From the NCBI GenBank assembly GCA_024280885.1, contig JAJRPF010000048.1, forward strand, positions 496,001 through 560,000: DNA of 64,000 nucleotides, read 5' to 3'. Both the position numbers and the translations under genes were made by a program. Positions 16,912 through 24,858 of this stretch are shown in pieces. This DNA comes from Planctomycetota bacterium (GTDB taxonomy: Bacteria > Planctomycetota > JAJSAM01 > JAJVHW01). Numbering within the stretch: position 1 is the stretch's first letter; the number at the start of each line of letters is the position of its first letter. The notes below the pieces were generated by a model. The model ran no database searches. It was not told the origin of the DNA and saw only the letters and a program-made list of their open reading frames with translations.

Positions 16912-18548
16912 GCGAGATCGTCAACGTTGCCGCCCACTTGCCGCGCGTGGCGGCCGAGCGGCCGTCCGCGATCGCGATCCGCTGTCTCGGGAAGCCCGGC
17001 GGTTCACTGACGTATCGGGAGCTGGACGATGACTCCGATCGCGTGGCGCGCGGGCTGGCGACTCTCGGTGTCACCCGCGGGACGCGTGTCGCGTTGCTGG
17101 TCACTCCCGGCCCAGACTTCTTCTCGCTCGTCTTCGCGCTCTTCAAGGCGGGCGCGGTCCCGGTGATCGTCGATCCCGGAATGGGCATCAAGGCGGTCGG
17201 TGGGTGTCTGTCAGAAGCCGCGCCGACGGCGTTCATTGGGGTCGCGAAGGCGCACATCGGACGCCTGCTCTTCGGGTGGGCGAAGAAGAGTGCGACCGTG
17301 CGCATCGCGTGCGGGACGCGCTTTCGTTTCGGCGGGAAGACGCTCGACGACGTGCGCGATCTGGGCGCGTCCGGCGATCCGGTCCTCGCGGAGACAGCGG
17401 CCGACGACATGGCGGCGATCCTCTTCACGAGTGGTAGCACCGGCGCGCCGAAGGGGGCGGTGTACAGCCACGGCAACTTCGCGGCGCAGGTCACAATGCT
17501 GCGCGACGCGTATGGCATCGAGCCGGGCGAGGTGGATCTTCCGACGTTCCCGCTCTTCGCGCTCTTCGACCCCGCTCTCGGGATGACGACGATTGTCCCC
17601 GACATGGACTTCACGCGCCCGGGACGCACCGCTCCGCGGGCGATCCTCGATCCGGTGCGCGACTACGGCGTCACCAACCTCTTCGCCAACCCGGCGCTCT
17701 TGCGGCGCATCGTGGACGGCGCACCGGAGGGGACGCGGCTGCCGAGCCTGCGGCGCGTGCTCTCGGCGGGAGCGCCGGTTCCGGCAGAGGCGCTCCGACG
17801 TATGCACGCGATGCTCCCCGAGGGCGTCGAGGTACACACCCCCTACGGTGCGACCGAGGCGTTGCCGGTCTGCACGATCGGGAGTCGCGAGATCCTGGCC
17901 GAGACGGCCGCGCGGACGGCCGGGGGCGCTGGATTCTGCGTGGGGCGGCCGGTCGCGCCGATGGACGTTCGCGTGATCGCGACGCAGGACGCGGCGATCG
18001 AGAAGTGGTCCGACGACCTCGTCGTCGCCGATGGCACGATCGGAGAGATCGTCGTGAAGGGACCGCCGGTCACGCGCTCGTACTGGCAGCGGGATGCGGC
18101 GACCCGCGACGCGAAGATCGCGGCTGGCGACGCCGTGTGGCATCGGATGGGGGATCTCGGCTACTTCGACGCGGAGGGACGGCTCTGGTTCTGCGGGCGC
18201 AAGTCGCATCGGGTTGTGTTGTCTGCCACGCGAGAGGCGGGAGACGAGACGCTCTACTCCGTCCAGGTCGAGGCAATCTTCGATGCTCACTCTGCCGTGC
18301 GGCGTAGCGCGTTGGTCGGCGTTCCCGGGACGGACGGCATGCGCGCGGTGCTCTGCGTCGAAGTTGTGAAGAGCGATGTGTTGACCGAGGCACTCGACGC
18401 CGAGTTGCGTGCACTCGCCACCGCCCACGACCATACGCGCCGCGTTACCACCTACCTGCCGCATCCGGGCTTCCCCGTGGACGCGCGCCACAACGCGAAG
18501 ATCCGGCGCGAGGTGCTCGCGAAGTGGGCGGCGAGGAAGCTCGCATGA
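16908..18548 (+). CDS. oleC: OleC-like beta-lactone synthetase (AMP-binding)
   Basis: A 546-residue ANL-superfamily enzyme. The P-loop-like AMP motif is ILFTSGSTGAPKGAVYSH, with TPYGATEALP and the adenylate motif GDLGYFDAEGRLWFCGRK further on. OleC uses ATP to turn the beta-hydroxy acid into a beta-lactone. The TTG start at 16908 overlaps the oleB stop (TTGA). Acyl-CoA ligases share the fold; the operon decides the call. Confidence 0.92.
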   Translation: MSEIVNVAAHLPRVAAERPSAIAIRCLGKPGGSLTYRELDDDSDRVARGLATLGVTRGTRVALLVTPGPDFFSLVFALFKAGAVPVIVDPGMGIKAVGGCLSEAAPTAFIGVAKAHIGRLLFGWAKKSATVRIACGTRFRFGGKTLDDVRDLGASGDPVLAETAADDMAAILFTSGSTGAPKGAVYSHGNFAAQVTMLRDAYGIEPGEVDLPTFPLFALFDPALGMTTIVPDMDFTRPGRTAPRAILDPVRDYGVTNLFANPALLRRIVDGAPEGTRLPSLRRVLSAGAPVPAEALRRMHAMLPEGVEVHTPYGATEALPVCTIGSREILAETAARTAGGAGFCVGRPVAPMDVRVIATQDAAIEKWSDDLVVADGTIGEIVVKGPPVTRSYWQRDAATRDAKIAAGDAVWHRMGDLGYFDAEGRLWFCGRKSHRVVLSATREAGDETLYSVQVEAIFDAHSAVRRSALVGVPGTDGMRAVLCVEVVKSDVLTEALDAELRALATAHDHTRRVTTYLPHPGFPVDARHNAKIRREVLAKWAARKLA

Positions 18549-19561
18549 CCGCGCGGAGGGCACTCGTTACGGGCGGCGGAGGGTTCGTCGGCGGCGCACT
18601 CGTGCGGCGCCTGATCGCCGACGGTTGGGAGGTCCGCTCGCTCGCGCGCGGCATGTATCCCGAACTCTTGGCGATCGGTGTGGATGCGCGACGCGGTGAC
18701 CTCGCGGATGCCGCGGCGGTTCACGAGGCCGCGTCGGGCTGCGACGTCGTCTTTCACGTTGCGGCGAAGGCGGGCGTGTGGGGGCCGCATGATGACTATC
18801 ACCGCGCGAACGTTCTCGGGACCGAGAACGTACTCGCGGCGTGCCGCGCGCTCGATGTGCCGCGGCTCGTACACACCTCGACGCCGAGCGTCGTCTACGA
18901 CGGGCGCGATCAGGAGGGACTCGACGAGACCGCGCCGTATCCCACGACGTTTCTCTGTGCGTATCCCGCGACGAAGGCCGCGGCCGAGCGCGCTGTGCTC
19001 GCCGCGAACGGCGACGGCTTGACGACGGTCGCCCTTCGTCCGCATCTCGTGTGGGGGCCGGGCGATCGTCATCTGGTGCCGCGCATCATCGAACGCGGTC
19101 GCGCGGGCCAGTTGCGTCGCGTCGGGTCGCGCACGTGTCTCGTCGATGCGTCGTACGTGGACAACGTCGTCGATGCCCACGTCGCGGCAGCCACAGCCGA
19201 CCCCGCGCAATGCGGCGGGAACGCGTACTTCATCGCCAACGACGAACCGCTCCCGATCGCGGATTTGGTCGATCGGATCCTTGCGGCGGGCGGGTTGCCG
19301 CCGGTCACGCGCACGGTCCCCGCACCGGTCGCGTATGCTGCGGGGGCCGTGCTGGAGACTGCCTACCGAGTGCTCGGGAAGTCCGACGAACCGCGCATGA
19401 CACGCTTCGTCGCGCGGCAACTCTCGACGGCCCATTGGTTCGACCTGTCGGCGGCGAAGCGCGATCTCGGTTGGCGTCCGCGCGTCTCGACCGACGAGGG
19501 CATGGAGCGGCTGGCCGCATGGCTGCGCGAGTCGAGCCGCCATGGTGGTGCGTCGGGATGA
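18545..19561 (+). CDS. oleD: OleD-like NADPH-dependent beta-keto acid reductase
   Basis: A 338-residue extended short-chain dehydrogenase. The nucleotide-binding motif GGGGFVGG is at the N-terminus, and the catalytic S/T-x-YxxxK set reads STPSV ... YPATKAAAE. OleD reduces the OleA product to a beta-hydroxy acid. ATG 18545 overlaps the oleC stop by four bases (ATGA). The C-terminus resembles 3-beta-HSD-type reductases, as in other OleD proteins. Confidence 0.93.
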   Translation: MTARRALVTGGGGFVGGALVRRLIADGWEVRSLARGMYPELLAIGVDARRGDLADAAAVHEAASGCDVVFHVAAKAGVWGPHDDYHRANVLGTENVLAACRALDVPRLVHTSTPSVVYDGRDQEGLDETAPYPTTFLCAYPATKAAAERAVLAANGDGLTTVALRPHLVWGPGDRHLVPRIIERGRAGQLRRVGSRTCLVDASYVDNVVDAHVAAATADPAQCGGNAYFIANDEPLPIADLVDRILAAGGLPPVTRTVPAPVAYAAGAVLETAYRVLGKSDEPRMTRFVARQLSTAHWFDLSAAKRDLGWRPRVSTDEGMERLAAWLRESSRHGGASG

Positions 19562-20322
19562 ACATCAAGTGGCCGATCGCTGACGACGTCTCCGATCTCT
19601 CAGCACTCTCCGGAACGGACGTCCACATCTGGGCGTTCCCGCTGCGTGTGTCCGCTGAGCGATTGCAGCAACTCCGCGCGCTCCTGACCCCCGACGAGAT
19701 CGCGAAGGCCGATCGCATCGTCGTTCCCGTCAAGTGCGAGCAGTCGGCGGTCTCGCGCGGCACGGCGCGCACTCTCCTCGCCGCGTACACCGGCGCCGCG
19801 GCCTCCGATCTCCGTTTCACGTACGGAGAGAAGGGGCGCCCGTATCTCGATTGCAGTGGTCTCGACGGCGTCGGCCGCGACATCGCCTTCAACGTCTCGC
19901 ACTCCGGCGATCTCGGCGTCATTGCCCTGACCCGCGAAGGCGATCTCGGCGTCGACGTGGAAGAACTCGATGGCAAGATCGACCTGATCGGAATCGGTCG
20001 CCGCTTCTTCTCGACGATCGAACACGCCGACCTCTCGTCCCAGACCGGCCACGCCCGCACAGAGGCGTTCTTCCGCGCCTGGACGCGCAAGGAGTCCTAT
20101 CTGAAGGCCCGAGGCATGGGCCTGGCGCTCCCGCTCGACGGCTTCGACGTCACGCTGCTCCCCGACCAGGAGCCGCGCATCCTCGAGACCCGCTTCGACC
20201 CCGGCGACGCGGCCCGCTGGACCCTCACCGAACTCGACCCCTGCGACGGCTACGCGGGCGCCCTCTGCGCCGACCTGGGTCCCCGCGAGATCCAGACCCG
20301 AACGCTGCCGAACGTGTCCTGA
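19558..20322 (+). CDS. 4'-phosphopantetheinyl transferase, last gene of the ole operon
   Basis: A 254-residue Sfp-type phosphopantetheinyl transferase, which moves the phosphopantetheine arm from CoA to a serine of a carrier protein. Signature motifs are NVSHSGDLGVIALT, GVDVEEL (metal-binding Asp/Glu) and WTRKESYLKARGMG. ATG 19558 overlaps the oleD stop (ATGA), so it is translated with the olefin genes. This is unexpected because the known OleA substrate is acyl-CoA, which needs no carrier protein. Confidence 0.93.
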   Translation: MNIKWPIADDVSDLSALSGTDVHIWAFPLRVSAERLQQLRALLTPDEIAKADRIVVPVKCEQSAVSRGTARTLLAAYTGAAASDLRFTYGEKGRPYLDCSGLDGVGRDIAFNVSHSGDLGVIALTREGDLGVDVEELDGKIDLIGIGRRFFSTIEHADLSSQTGHARTEAFFRAWTRKESYLKARGMGLALPLDGFDVTLLPDQEPRILETRFDPGDAARWTLTELDPCDGYAGALCADLGPREIQTRTLPNVS

Positions 20323-20640
20323 CTGCGTAGAGCGCGGCGGTTGCCTCTCTCGTTCTGTGTGACGCAACCGGAGGGCAACGCTCTCTTCTCGCTGCATTTC
20401 CACCGCAGATCGCTGGGGTCCAGCCTGCGCTACAATCCGAATCCGTTCTTGGAGTACTACACGGCGCATCGCCCCGAGCGAGTCGATGGACGTCGGACGG
20501 CGAAGTTCGTGCGCCACTACGAATCGACGAAGCACAAGGTGCGGACCCGGACAGGCGAGCGGGAGCGATGGGACGCAATCGACGCTGAGCCACCCGGAGC
20601 CGCCGACAAGTAGGGCGAGACGTCCAGTACACTGGTCAAG
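20323..20640. other. Intergenic stretch, no supported gene
   Basis: About 320 bp after the phosphopantetheinyl transferase. A 90-residue reading frame starting with TTG at 20341 is present, but I see no family resemblance, no ribosome site and no clear coding pattern; it may be a gene relic. The end of the stretch carries the palindromes listed at 20624-20666. Confidence 0.4.
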
Positions 20641-20666
20641 TGCATGAGTGACCAGCGTACTGGTCA
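20624..20666. promoter_or_regulatory. Paired palindromes, possible operator
   Basis: Two palindromes with the same half-site: CCAGT-AC-ACTGG (20624-20635) and GACCAG-CGTA-CTGGTC (20650-20665), about 26 bp apart, one on each side of the ATG at 20644. ACTGGTCA is also repeated directly at 20631 and 20659. This is the geometry of an operator for a dimeric repressor. No likely regulator is encoded next to it; the nearby HicB lacks a DNA-binding domain. Confidence 0.4.
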
Positions 20667-20907
20667 TGTGGAAGCCGCTGAGTTGATCGCCGTCGCTCGC
20701 GAATGGAGTCATTGGGACGAGCCGCCGCCTGCCACGATCCTGCGTAACATCTTTCTTCGAAAGAAGTTGTGGCCGGAGGCCGCCTTCATTGTCGAATGTG
20801 TCCGCCACTGCGGGTGGTCCACGCTCCTGGCGCAGTTGATCGTTCGGCGTCGCGCTCTCTGTCCACGTCCCCGGCTCTCGTTAGCGTTGTGTTATGAAGA
20901 CTCGTGA
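20644..20907 (+). pseudogene. Truncated remnant of a DUF4143-type AAA ATPase
   Basis: The first 65 codons read like the N-terminus of the archaeal-type/DUF4143 AAA ATPase family: AREWSHWDEPPPATILRNI followed by FIVECVRHCGWSTLLAQLI. The second stretch is a damaged Walker A, where family members have a GVRRCGKST-type motif. The frame then departs from the family and stops at 20907, giving 87 residues where about 400 are expected. It is therefore a decayed gene; its end overlaps the hicA start. Confidence 0.6.
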
Positions 20908-21088
20908 CGTCATCCGGCTCATCCACTCCGACGGTTGGCGCGTCGTAGCGATGCGTGGCAGTCACCGGCAGTACAAGCACCCGCCGAAGCCCGGGCGCGT
21001 GACAATCGCGGGGAAGCCGTCGGATGAGATGCCGCGCGGTACACTGAACAGCGTGCTGAAGCAGGCAGGACTGAAGGAGGGCTCGTGA
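20894..21088 (+). CDS. hicA: HicA toxin, mRNA interferase
   Basis: A 64-residue HicA-family protein with the dsRBD-like fold: RDVIRLIHSDGWRVVAMRGSHRQYKHP, where H24-class histidine of GSHRQY is the catalytic residue, and the conserved ending IPxGTL-like EMPRGTLNSVLKQAG. HicA cleaves mRNAs and tmRNA until bound by HicB. The stop overlaps the hicB start by one base, the usual arrangement. Confidence 0.93.
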   Translation: MKTRDVIRLIHSDGWRVVAMRGSHRQYKHPPKPGRVTIAGKPSDEMPRGTLNSVLKQAGLKEGS

Positions 21089-21300
21089 TGCGGTACGCGA
21101 TCGTGATCGAGACATCCGCGACCGGGTTCGCAGCCTACGTACCGGACCTCCCCGGATGCGTGGCTACCGGCCGCACACGGGATGACGTTCTCGTGAACAT
21201 CCGAGCAGCCGTGGAGTTCCATCTTGATGGCTTGCGCGAGGACGGCTCGCCACGGCCGGTGCCCACGTCCACGTGCGAGTACGTCGAGCCCCAGCGCTGA
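21088..21300 (+). CDS. hicB: HicB antitoxin, short form
   Basis: A 70-residue HicB with the partial RNase H fold: YAIVIETSATGFAAYVPDLPGCVATGRT. It is the short type without the C-terminal helix-turn-helix or ribbon-helix-helix found in autoregulating HicB. ATG 21088 is chosen because AGGAGG lies at 21075-21080; GTG 21085 is the alternative. Neutralises HicA by direct binding. Confidence 0.92.
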   Translation: MRYAIVIETSATGFAAYVPDLPGCVATGRTRDDVLVNIRAAVEFHLDGLREDGSPRPVPTSTCEYVEPQR

Positions 21301-21320
21301 CGTCTCTGGTTCCGTAGCGC

Positions 21321-22634
21321 CTATTCAGTGGCCACGAGGGCCGGGTCGCAGGGCGCTGCCCACGCGTGGATGGCGTTCAGGTTGGCGGGGCGATCCTCTG
21401 CCTTGACGGACATGGCGCGTTCGATGAATGCGACGACGTCGGCGTCGGCCTCCGGGCGGAGTTGGGAGAGCGGTTCGAGTTCGCCCGCGGTCTTCGCCCG
21501 GACGAGTTCGCCGAGCGAGTCGAGCATGAAGGGCGCGGTGCCAGCGAGCATCTCGAAGCCGAGGCAGCCGAGGGCGTAGACGTCGACTTGCGGCGTCGCG
21601 TCGAGCATCCGGAACTGCTCCGGCGCCATGTAGCGCGGCGTGCCGGCGAAGAAGCGCTCGACGTCGCAATCCTGCGTCATGTCGAGTGGCGGGCTGGCGA
21701 TCCCGAAGTCCATCAACTTGACGGTGCCGTCGCGGTTGATCATGACGTTCGCGGGCTTGAGGTCCTTGTGGATCACGTCGTGTTCGTGGACATGATCGAG
21801 GGCGCGGCCGATCTGTCCGAGCAGTCCGCGCACCTGATCACAGGGCAGGGCGCCGTTGCGCTCGATCAACTCAGCCAAGTTGAGGCCGTCGCAGAACTCC
21901 ATCGCCATGAAGTGCGTCGCGAACGCCTCGAACCGTCCGTAGACGCGCGCCACGTTGTCGTGCCGTAGCCGTTCGATGATGTTGAGCTCGCGGATGAAGC
22001 GTCGGATCGCGACCTCGTCGAAGGCGAGTCGATGCGAGAGCATCTTGAGCGCGACGATCTCGTCGGTCTCGACGTTCTCTCCGCAATAGACGACGGCGGT
22101 TGCGCCGAGACCCAGCCGCCGCTTGATGCGATAGCCGCCGAGCACCTTGTCGCCGAGCGCGTCCTTGCGGACCTGGCCGAGTCGTTCTGCAACGAGGTAT
22201 GTCAGCACGACGGCGATATCGGCGTAGCTGGCGCAAAGATCGGTGAAATCGTCGGCGGCGAGGATGAGGCCGATCACCGGAACGATCGCGAGGACGTCGG
22301 CCGAGCGCGGCTCCTTGGTCAGGAGCGCCATCTCACCGAGGACGGTCCCCGCTCCCACCTGGGCCAGCACGCGACAGATGTCGTCGTCGCCCGTCACGCT
22401 GACCTGTGCGACGCCGTCGGCGACGACCACCATGCAATCGCCCACGTCGCCCTGCTCCATCAGCGCTTCCCCGGGCTCGTAGCGACGCGTCGTCATGACC
22501 TGCGCCAGCATCTCGCGCGCCGCTCGCGGCAGCCCCGCGAGGGTGGGCGAATCCTCAAGCACGCGGGCGACATCGATGTCGCCGTCGCCACTCACACCAC
22601 TGCTGATACCACCGTCTCCCGCCGCATCACTCAA
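21321..22634 (-). CDS. Cyclic-nucleotide-binding domain fused to Ser/Thr protein kinase
   Basis: A 437-residue two-domain signalling protein. Residues about 33-135 form a cNMP-binding (Crp-like) domain with the pocket GTVLGEMALLTKEPRSA, whose Glu and Arg match the phosphate-binding cassette. A Hanks-type kinase follows: Gly-rich loop GLGATAVVY (175-183), K197, catalytic HKDLKPAN (289-296) and DFG (309-311), so it is complete and probably active. No transmembrane segment. TTG start with GAGGAGG upstream. The fusion implies kinase activity set by cAMP or cGMP, in the manner of eukaryotic PKG, with the domains on one chain. Confidence 0.93.
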   Translation of the reverse strand: MSDAAGDGGISSGVSGDGDIDVARVLEDSPTLAGLPRAAREMLAQVMTTRRYEPGEALMEQGDVGDCMVVVADGVAQVSVTGDDDICRVLAQVGAGTVLGEMALLTKEPRSADVLAIVPVIGLILAADDFTDLCASYADIAVVLTYLVAERLGQVRKDALGDKVLGGYRIKRRLGLGATAVVYCGENVETDEIVALKMLSHRLAFDEVAIRRFIRELNIIERLRHDNVARVYGRFEAFATHFMAMEFCDGLNLAELIERNGALPCDQVRGLLGQIGRALDHVHEHDVIHKDLKPANVMINRDGTVKLMDFGIASPPLDMTQDCDVERFFAGTPRYMAPEQFRMLDATPQVDVYALGCLGFEMLAGTAPFMLDSLGELVRAKTAGELEPLSQLRPEADADVVAFIERAMSVKAEDRPANLNAIHAWAAPCDPALVATE

Positions 22635-22754
22635 GCGCGGGCCTCCTCAATCTTCCCGAGAGATATATCGTCAATCTACCACCGCGACGGCACTGACATC
22701 CCACACGGATCCCCCATACTCTGTCAGGCTCGCCGCCAAGACCCGGAGACGCCC

Positions 22755-23282
22755 ATGCTCACGAACGACGATCTGCTCGAGACACTGCTCCTCGAATGCG
22801 ATATCTGCATTCACCTCTTCGGGCAGGTCCCGGAGGGCGGCCTCGACTACCGCCCGTCGCCCGGCCAGCGCAGCCTCCTGGCACTACTGCGCTACCTCAG
22901 CTTCAGTGGGATCGGGTTTGTGACGGCTGTGGCTGACGGCGAGTGGGATACGTATACGGCTGGCGTTGCGGCTGCCGAGAGCATGTCTGCCGAGGAGTTC
23001 CCCAACGCGATGCGGCGTCAGAAGGAGCAACTTCAGACGGCGTTCGCAGCGCTCGACGGCGCGGATCTCGCGGAGCGCAAGTGCACGCTGCCGTGGGGCA
23101 CCGAGATGTCCGTCGCCCGGGGTCTCTTGATGCTGCCGCTGCGGAGCATGGCCGCGTACCGGATGCAGCTTTTCCTCTACGTCAAGGCTGCCGGAAACGA
23201 CGAGATCTGGACTCCCGACTGCTGGGCCGGTGTCTCGATGGAGAAGCCGACGCCTGACGCTGGTACCGACGCCACCGAGTAA
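22755..23282 (+). CDS. DinB-like protein
   Basis: A 175-residue four-helix protein resembling the DinB/YfiT superfamily. It begins NDDLLETLLLECDICIHLF and has SLLALLRYLSFSGIG where DinB proteins carry their first ligand helix. The usual metal-binding histidines are largely absent, so thiol-dependent transferase activity is doubtful. Divergent from the kinase gene, with about 120 bp between them. Function unknown. Confidence 0.65.
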   Translation: MLTNDDLLETLLLECDICIHLFGQVPEGGLDYRPSPGQRSLLALLRYLSFSGIGFVTAVADGEWDTYTAGVAAAESMSAEEFPNAMRRQKEQLQTAFAALDGADLAERKCTLPWGTEMSVARGLLMLPLRSMAAYRMQLFLYVKAAGNDEIWTPDCWAGVSMEKPTPDAGTDATE

Positions 23283-23321
23283 CGGCGTCGCGCGGGCGAC
23301 GCGCGACTTACGTGACGCTTC

Positions 23322-24665
23322 CTACAGTTCGAAGAAGCTCGTCACGTAGCGCAGCGTGAAGGGCTTGCTGCCCTTCTCCAGTCCGGAGATCTCGACCCAG
23401 AAGCGGTTATCGGCTGAGGTGTCGATCCCGGCTGGCCGGAAGATGATGATGTAGGGAATGCCCGAGCCCGAGTCGCGCACCTTGAGATGGTTGAGCTCGA
23501 GCGGCTCGCCGCGCTTCACGTGGTCGGCGCCGATCGGCGTCACGGTCACCTTGACCTGCGACGGGTCCGGCTTGCTGAAGTGGCGACGGTTGAGCGAGAC
23601 GCTCCACGCGTAGTGCGAGCCGAACCAATACGCCGGGTAGTAGCCCTGGGCGGGGAACGCGGCGTACTCGAAGTCCGGCACCTTGGTGCGGCTGTTGTCG
23701 TGGGCGTACATCGCCCCGAACTTGCCCTTCTGTCCGAAGCCGACCTTCAGCATGCGCGGGTTGAGGCACCAGCGGCGGTGGCCGACCTTGTCGATATTCG
23801 ACGCGTCGGAGTCGTCCATGTACGCGCGGACCTGCGTGACGATGTTGTCGGAACCCATGAACAGGTTGCCGCGACTCGTGCCCTCGTAGGCGAACTTGTA
23901 CTCGTCCTCGGGCATCCCGGGATTCGCGGGCGTGTGGTCGAGTCTACCGATCCGCTCGCAGAGTCCGGCGCCCGCGTCGGAGACGGCGTTCAGGCGGTCC
24001 ACGAGCACCATGTCGCGCCAAACCAGACCGGCGAGGTAGCGGAAGATCATGAGGTGACGTAGCGCCTCGCCGCGTCCTTGGGCGTACGTGTCGCCTTCCT
24101 TGCCTTCCAGCGGATCCTTATGGTTGTAGATCTCCTCGATCTCGTCGCGGATCTGATCGCGCGTGCGCGGATAGGGGATGACGCCATCGACGAGCACCGG
24201 CTCGCCATCCTCCCACTGCTGTCGCGTGAGCGGTTCGCCGTCGCTGTTTTCGATGTACGCGCCGTCGAGCCGACCGTTCTCGTTGTACGTCGTCTCGATC
24301 ACGACGCGCCCGCGCTCGTCCTTCTCCAGGTACTTCCCTTGGCGGTCGCCGTTCTTGTACGCCGCGACGATGTGCGGACGGCCCGAGGCGTGGTACGTGA
24401 CGTAGTTCCCGTGCAGGCGTCCGCGGCGGTAGTTCGCCTTCAGCTTGATGGAGCCGTCGGCGTGGAACTCCGCGTAGGTGCCGTGCATGCGGCCTTCGGA
24501 ATCGACATTGTACTTCGCCGAGACGGTCCCGTCGTCGGCGGTCTCGATGACCTGCTCGGCGTGGGCTGCGGGAGTGGCGACGGTGAGACTCGCGCTGAGC
24601 CCAGCGCACCCGAGCGCGAGCCCGAGAGCGAGGGAGCGGAGCGGTGACGAGTGGCGTGGGCGCAT
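23322..24665 (-). CDS. Secreted protein with MORN-type repeats and a CAP domain
   Basis: A 447-residue secreted protein. The signal peptide is about residues 1-36 (ending AAHA). Residues about 45-140 hold toxin_15/MORN-like units of the form GRMHGTYAEFHADGSIKLKA and GRLHGNYVTYHASGRPHIVA. A CAP (SCP/PR-1) domain follows, shown by VGHRRWCLNPRMLKVGFG. The role is unknown; CAP domains bind lipids or act on peptides in some relatives. The start has no obvious ribosome site, so the N-terminus is uncertain. Confidence 0.78.
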   Translation of the reverse strand: MRPRHSSPLRSLALGLALGCAGLSASLTVATPAAHAEQVIETADDGTVSAKYNVDSEGRMHGTYAEFHADGSIKLKANYRRGRLHGNYVTYHASGRPHIVAAYKNGDRQGKYLEKDERGRVVIETTYNENGRLDGAYIENSDGEPLTRQQWEDGEPVLVDGVIPYPRTRDQIRDEIEEIYNHKDPLEGKEGDTYAQGRGEALRHLMIFRYLAGLVWRDMVLVDRLNAVSDAGAGLCERIGRLDHTPANPGMPEDEYKFAYEGTSRGNLFMGSDNIVTQVRAYMDDSDASNIDKVGHRRWCLNPRMLKVGFGQKGKFGAMYAHDNSRTKVPDFEYAAFPAQGYYPAYWFGSHYAWSVSLNRRHFSKPDPSQVKVTVTPIGADHVKRGEPLELNHLKVRDSGSGIPYIIIFRPAGIDTSADNRFWVEISGLEKGSKPFTLRYVTSFFEL

Positions 24666-24858
24666 GTGTGGTGATCGACCGGGCACGCGCCGCAACGTAA
24701 CCCACGTCACCGCGAGGAGGCACCCAAAGCCGCGGGGACCGTTCGGCGGAGCCGTGCGCTCCGGCTGATCTGTGCCGTCACGGCGGGGCGGTGACAATGG
24801 GGGATCCGCGCGACGACTCAAGCGAATCTGTCGCGCCTGACCTCGGAGTCGGAGACCC

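Noticed and set aside
20341..20613. 90-codon open frame after the phosphopantetheinyl transferase
   Set aside because: TTG start, no ribosome site, no recognisable family; not listed as a gene.
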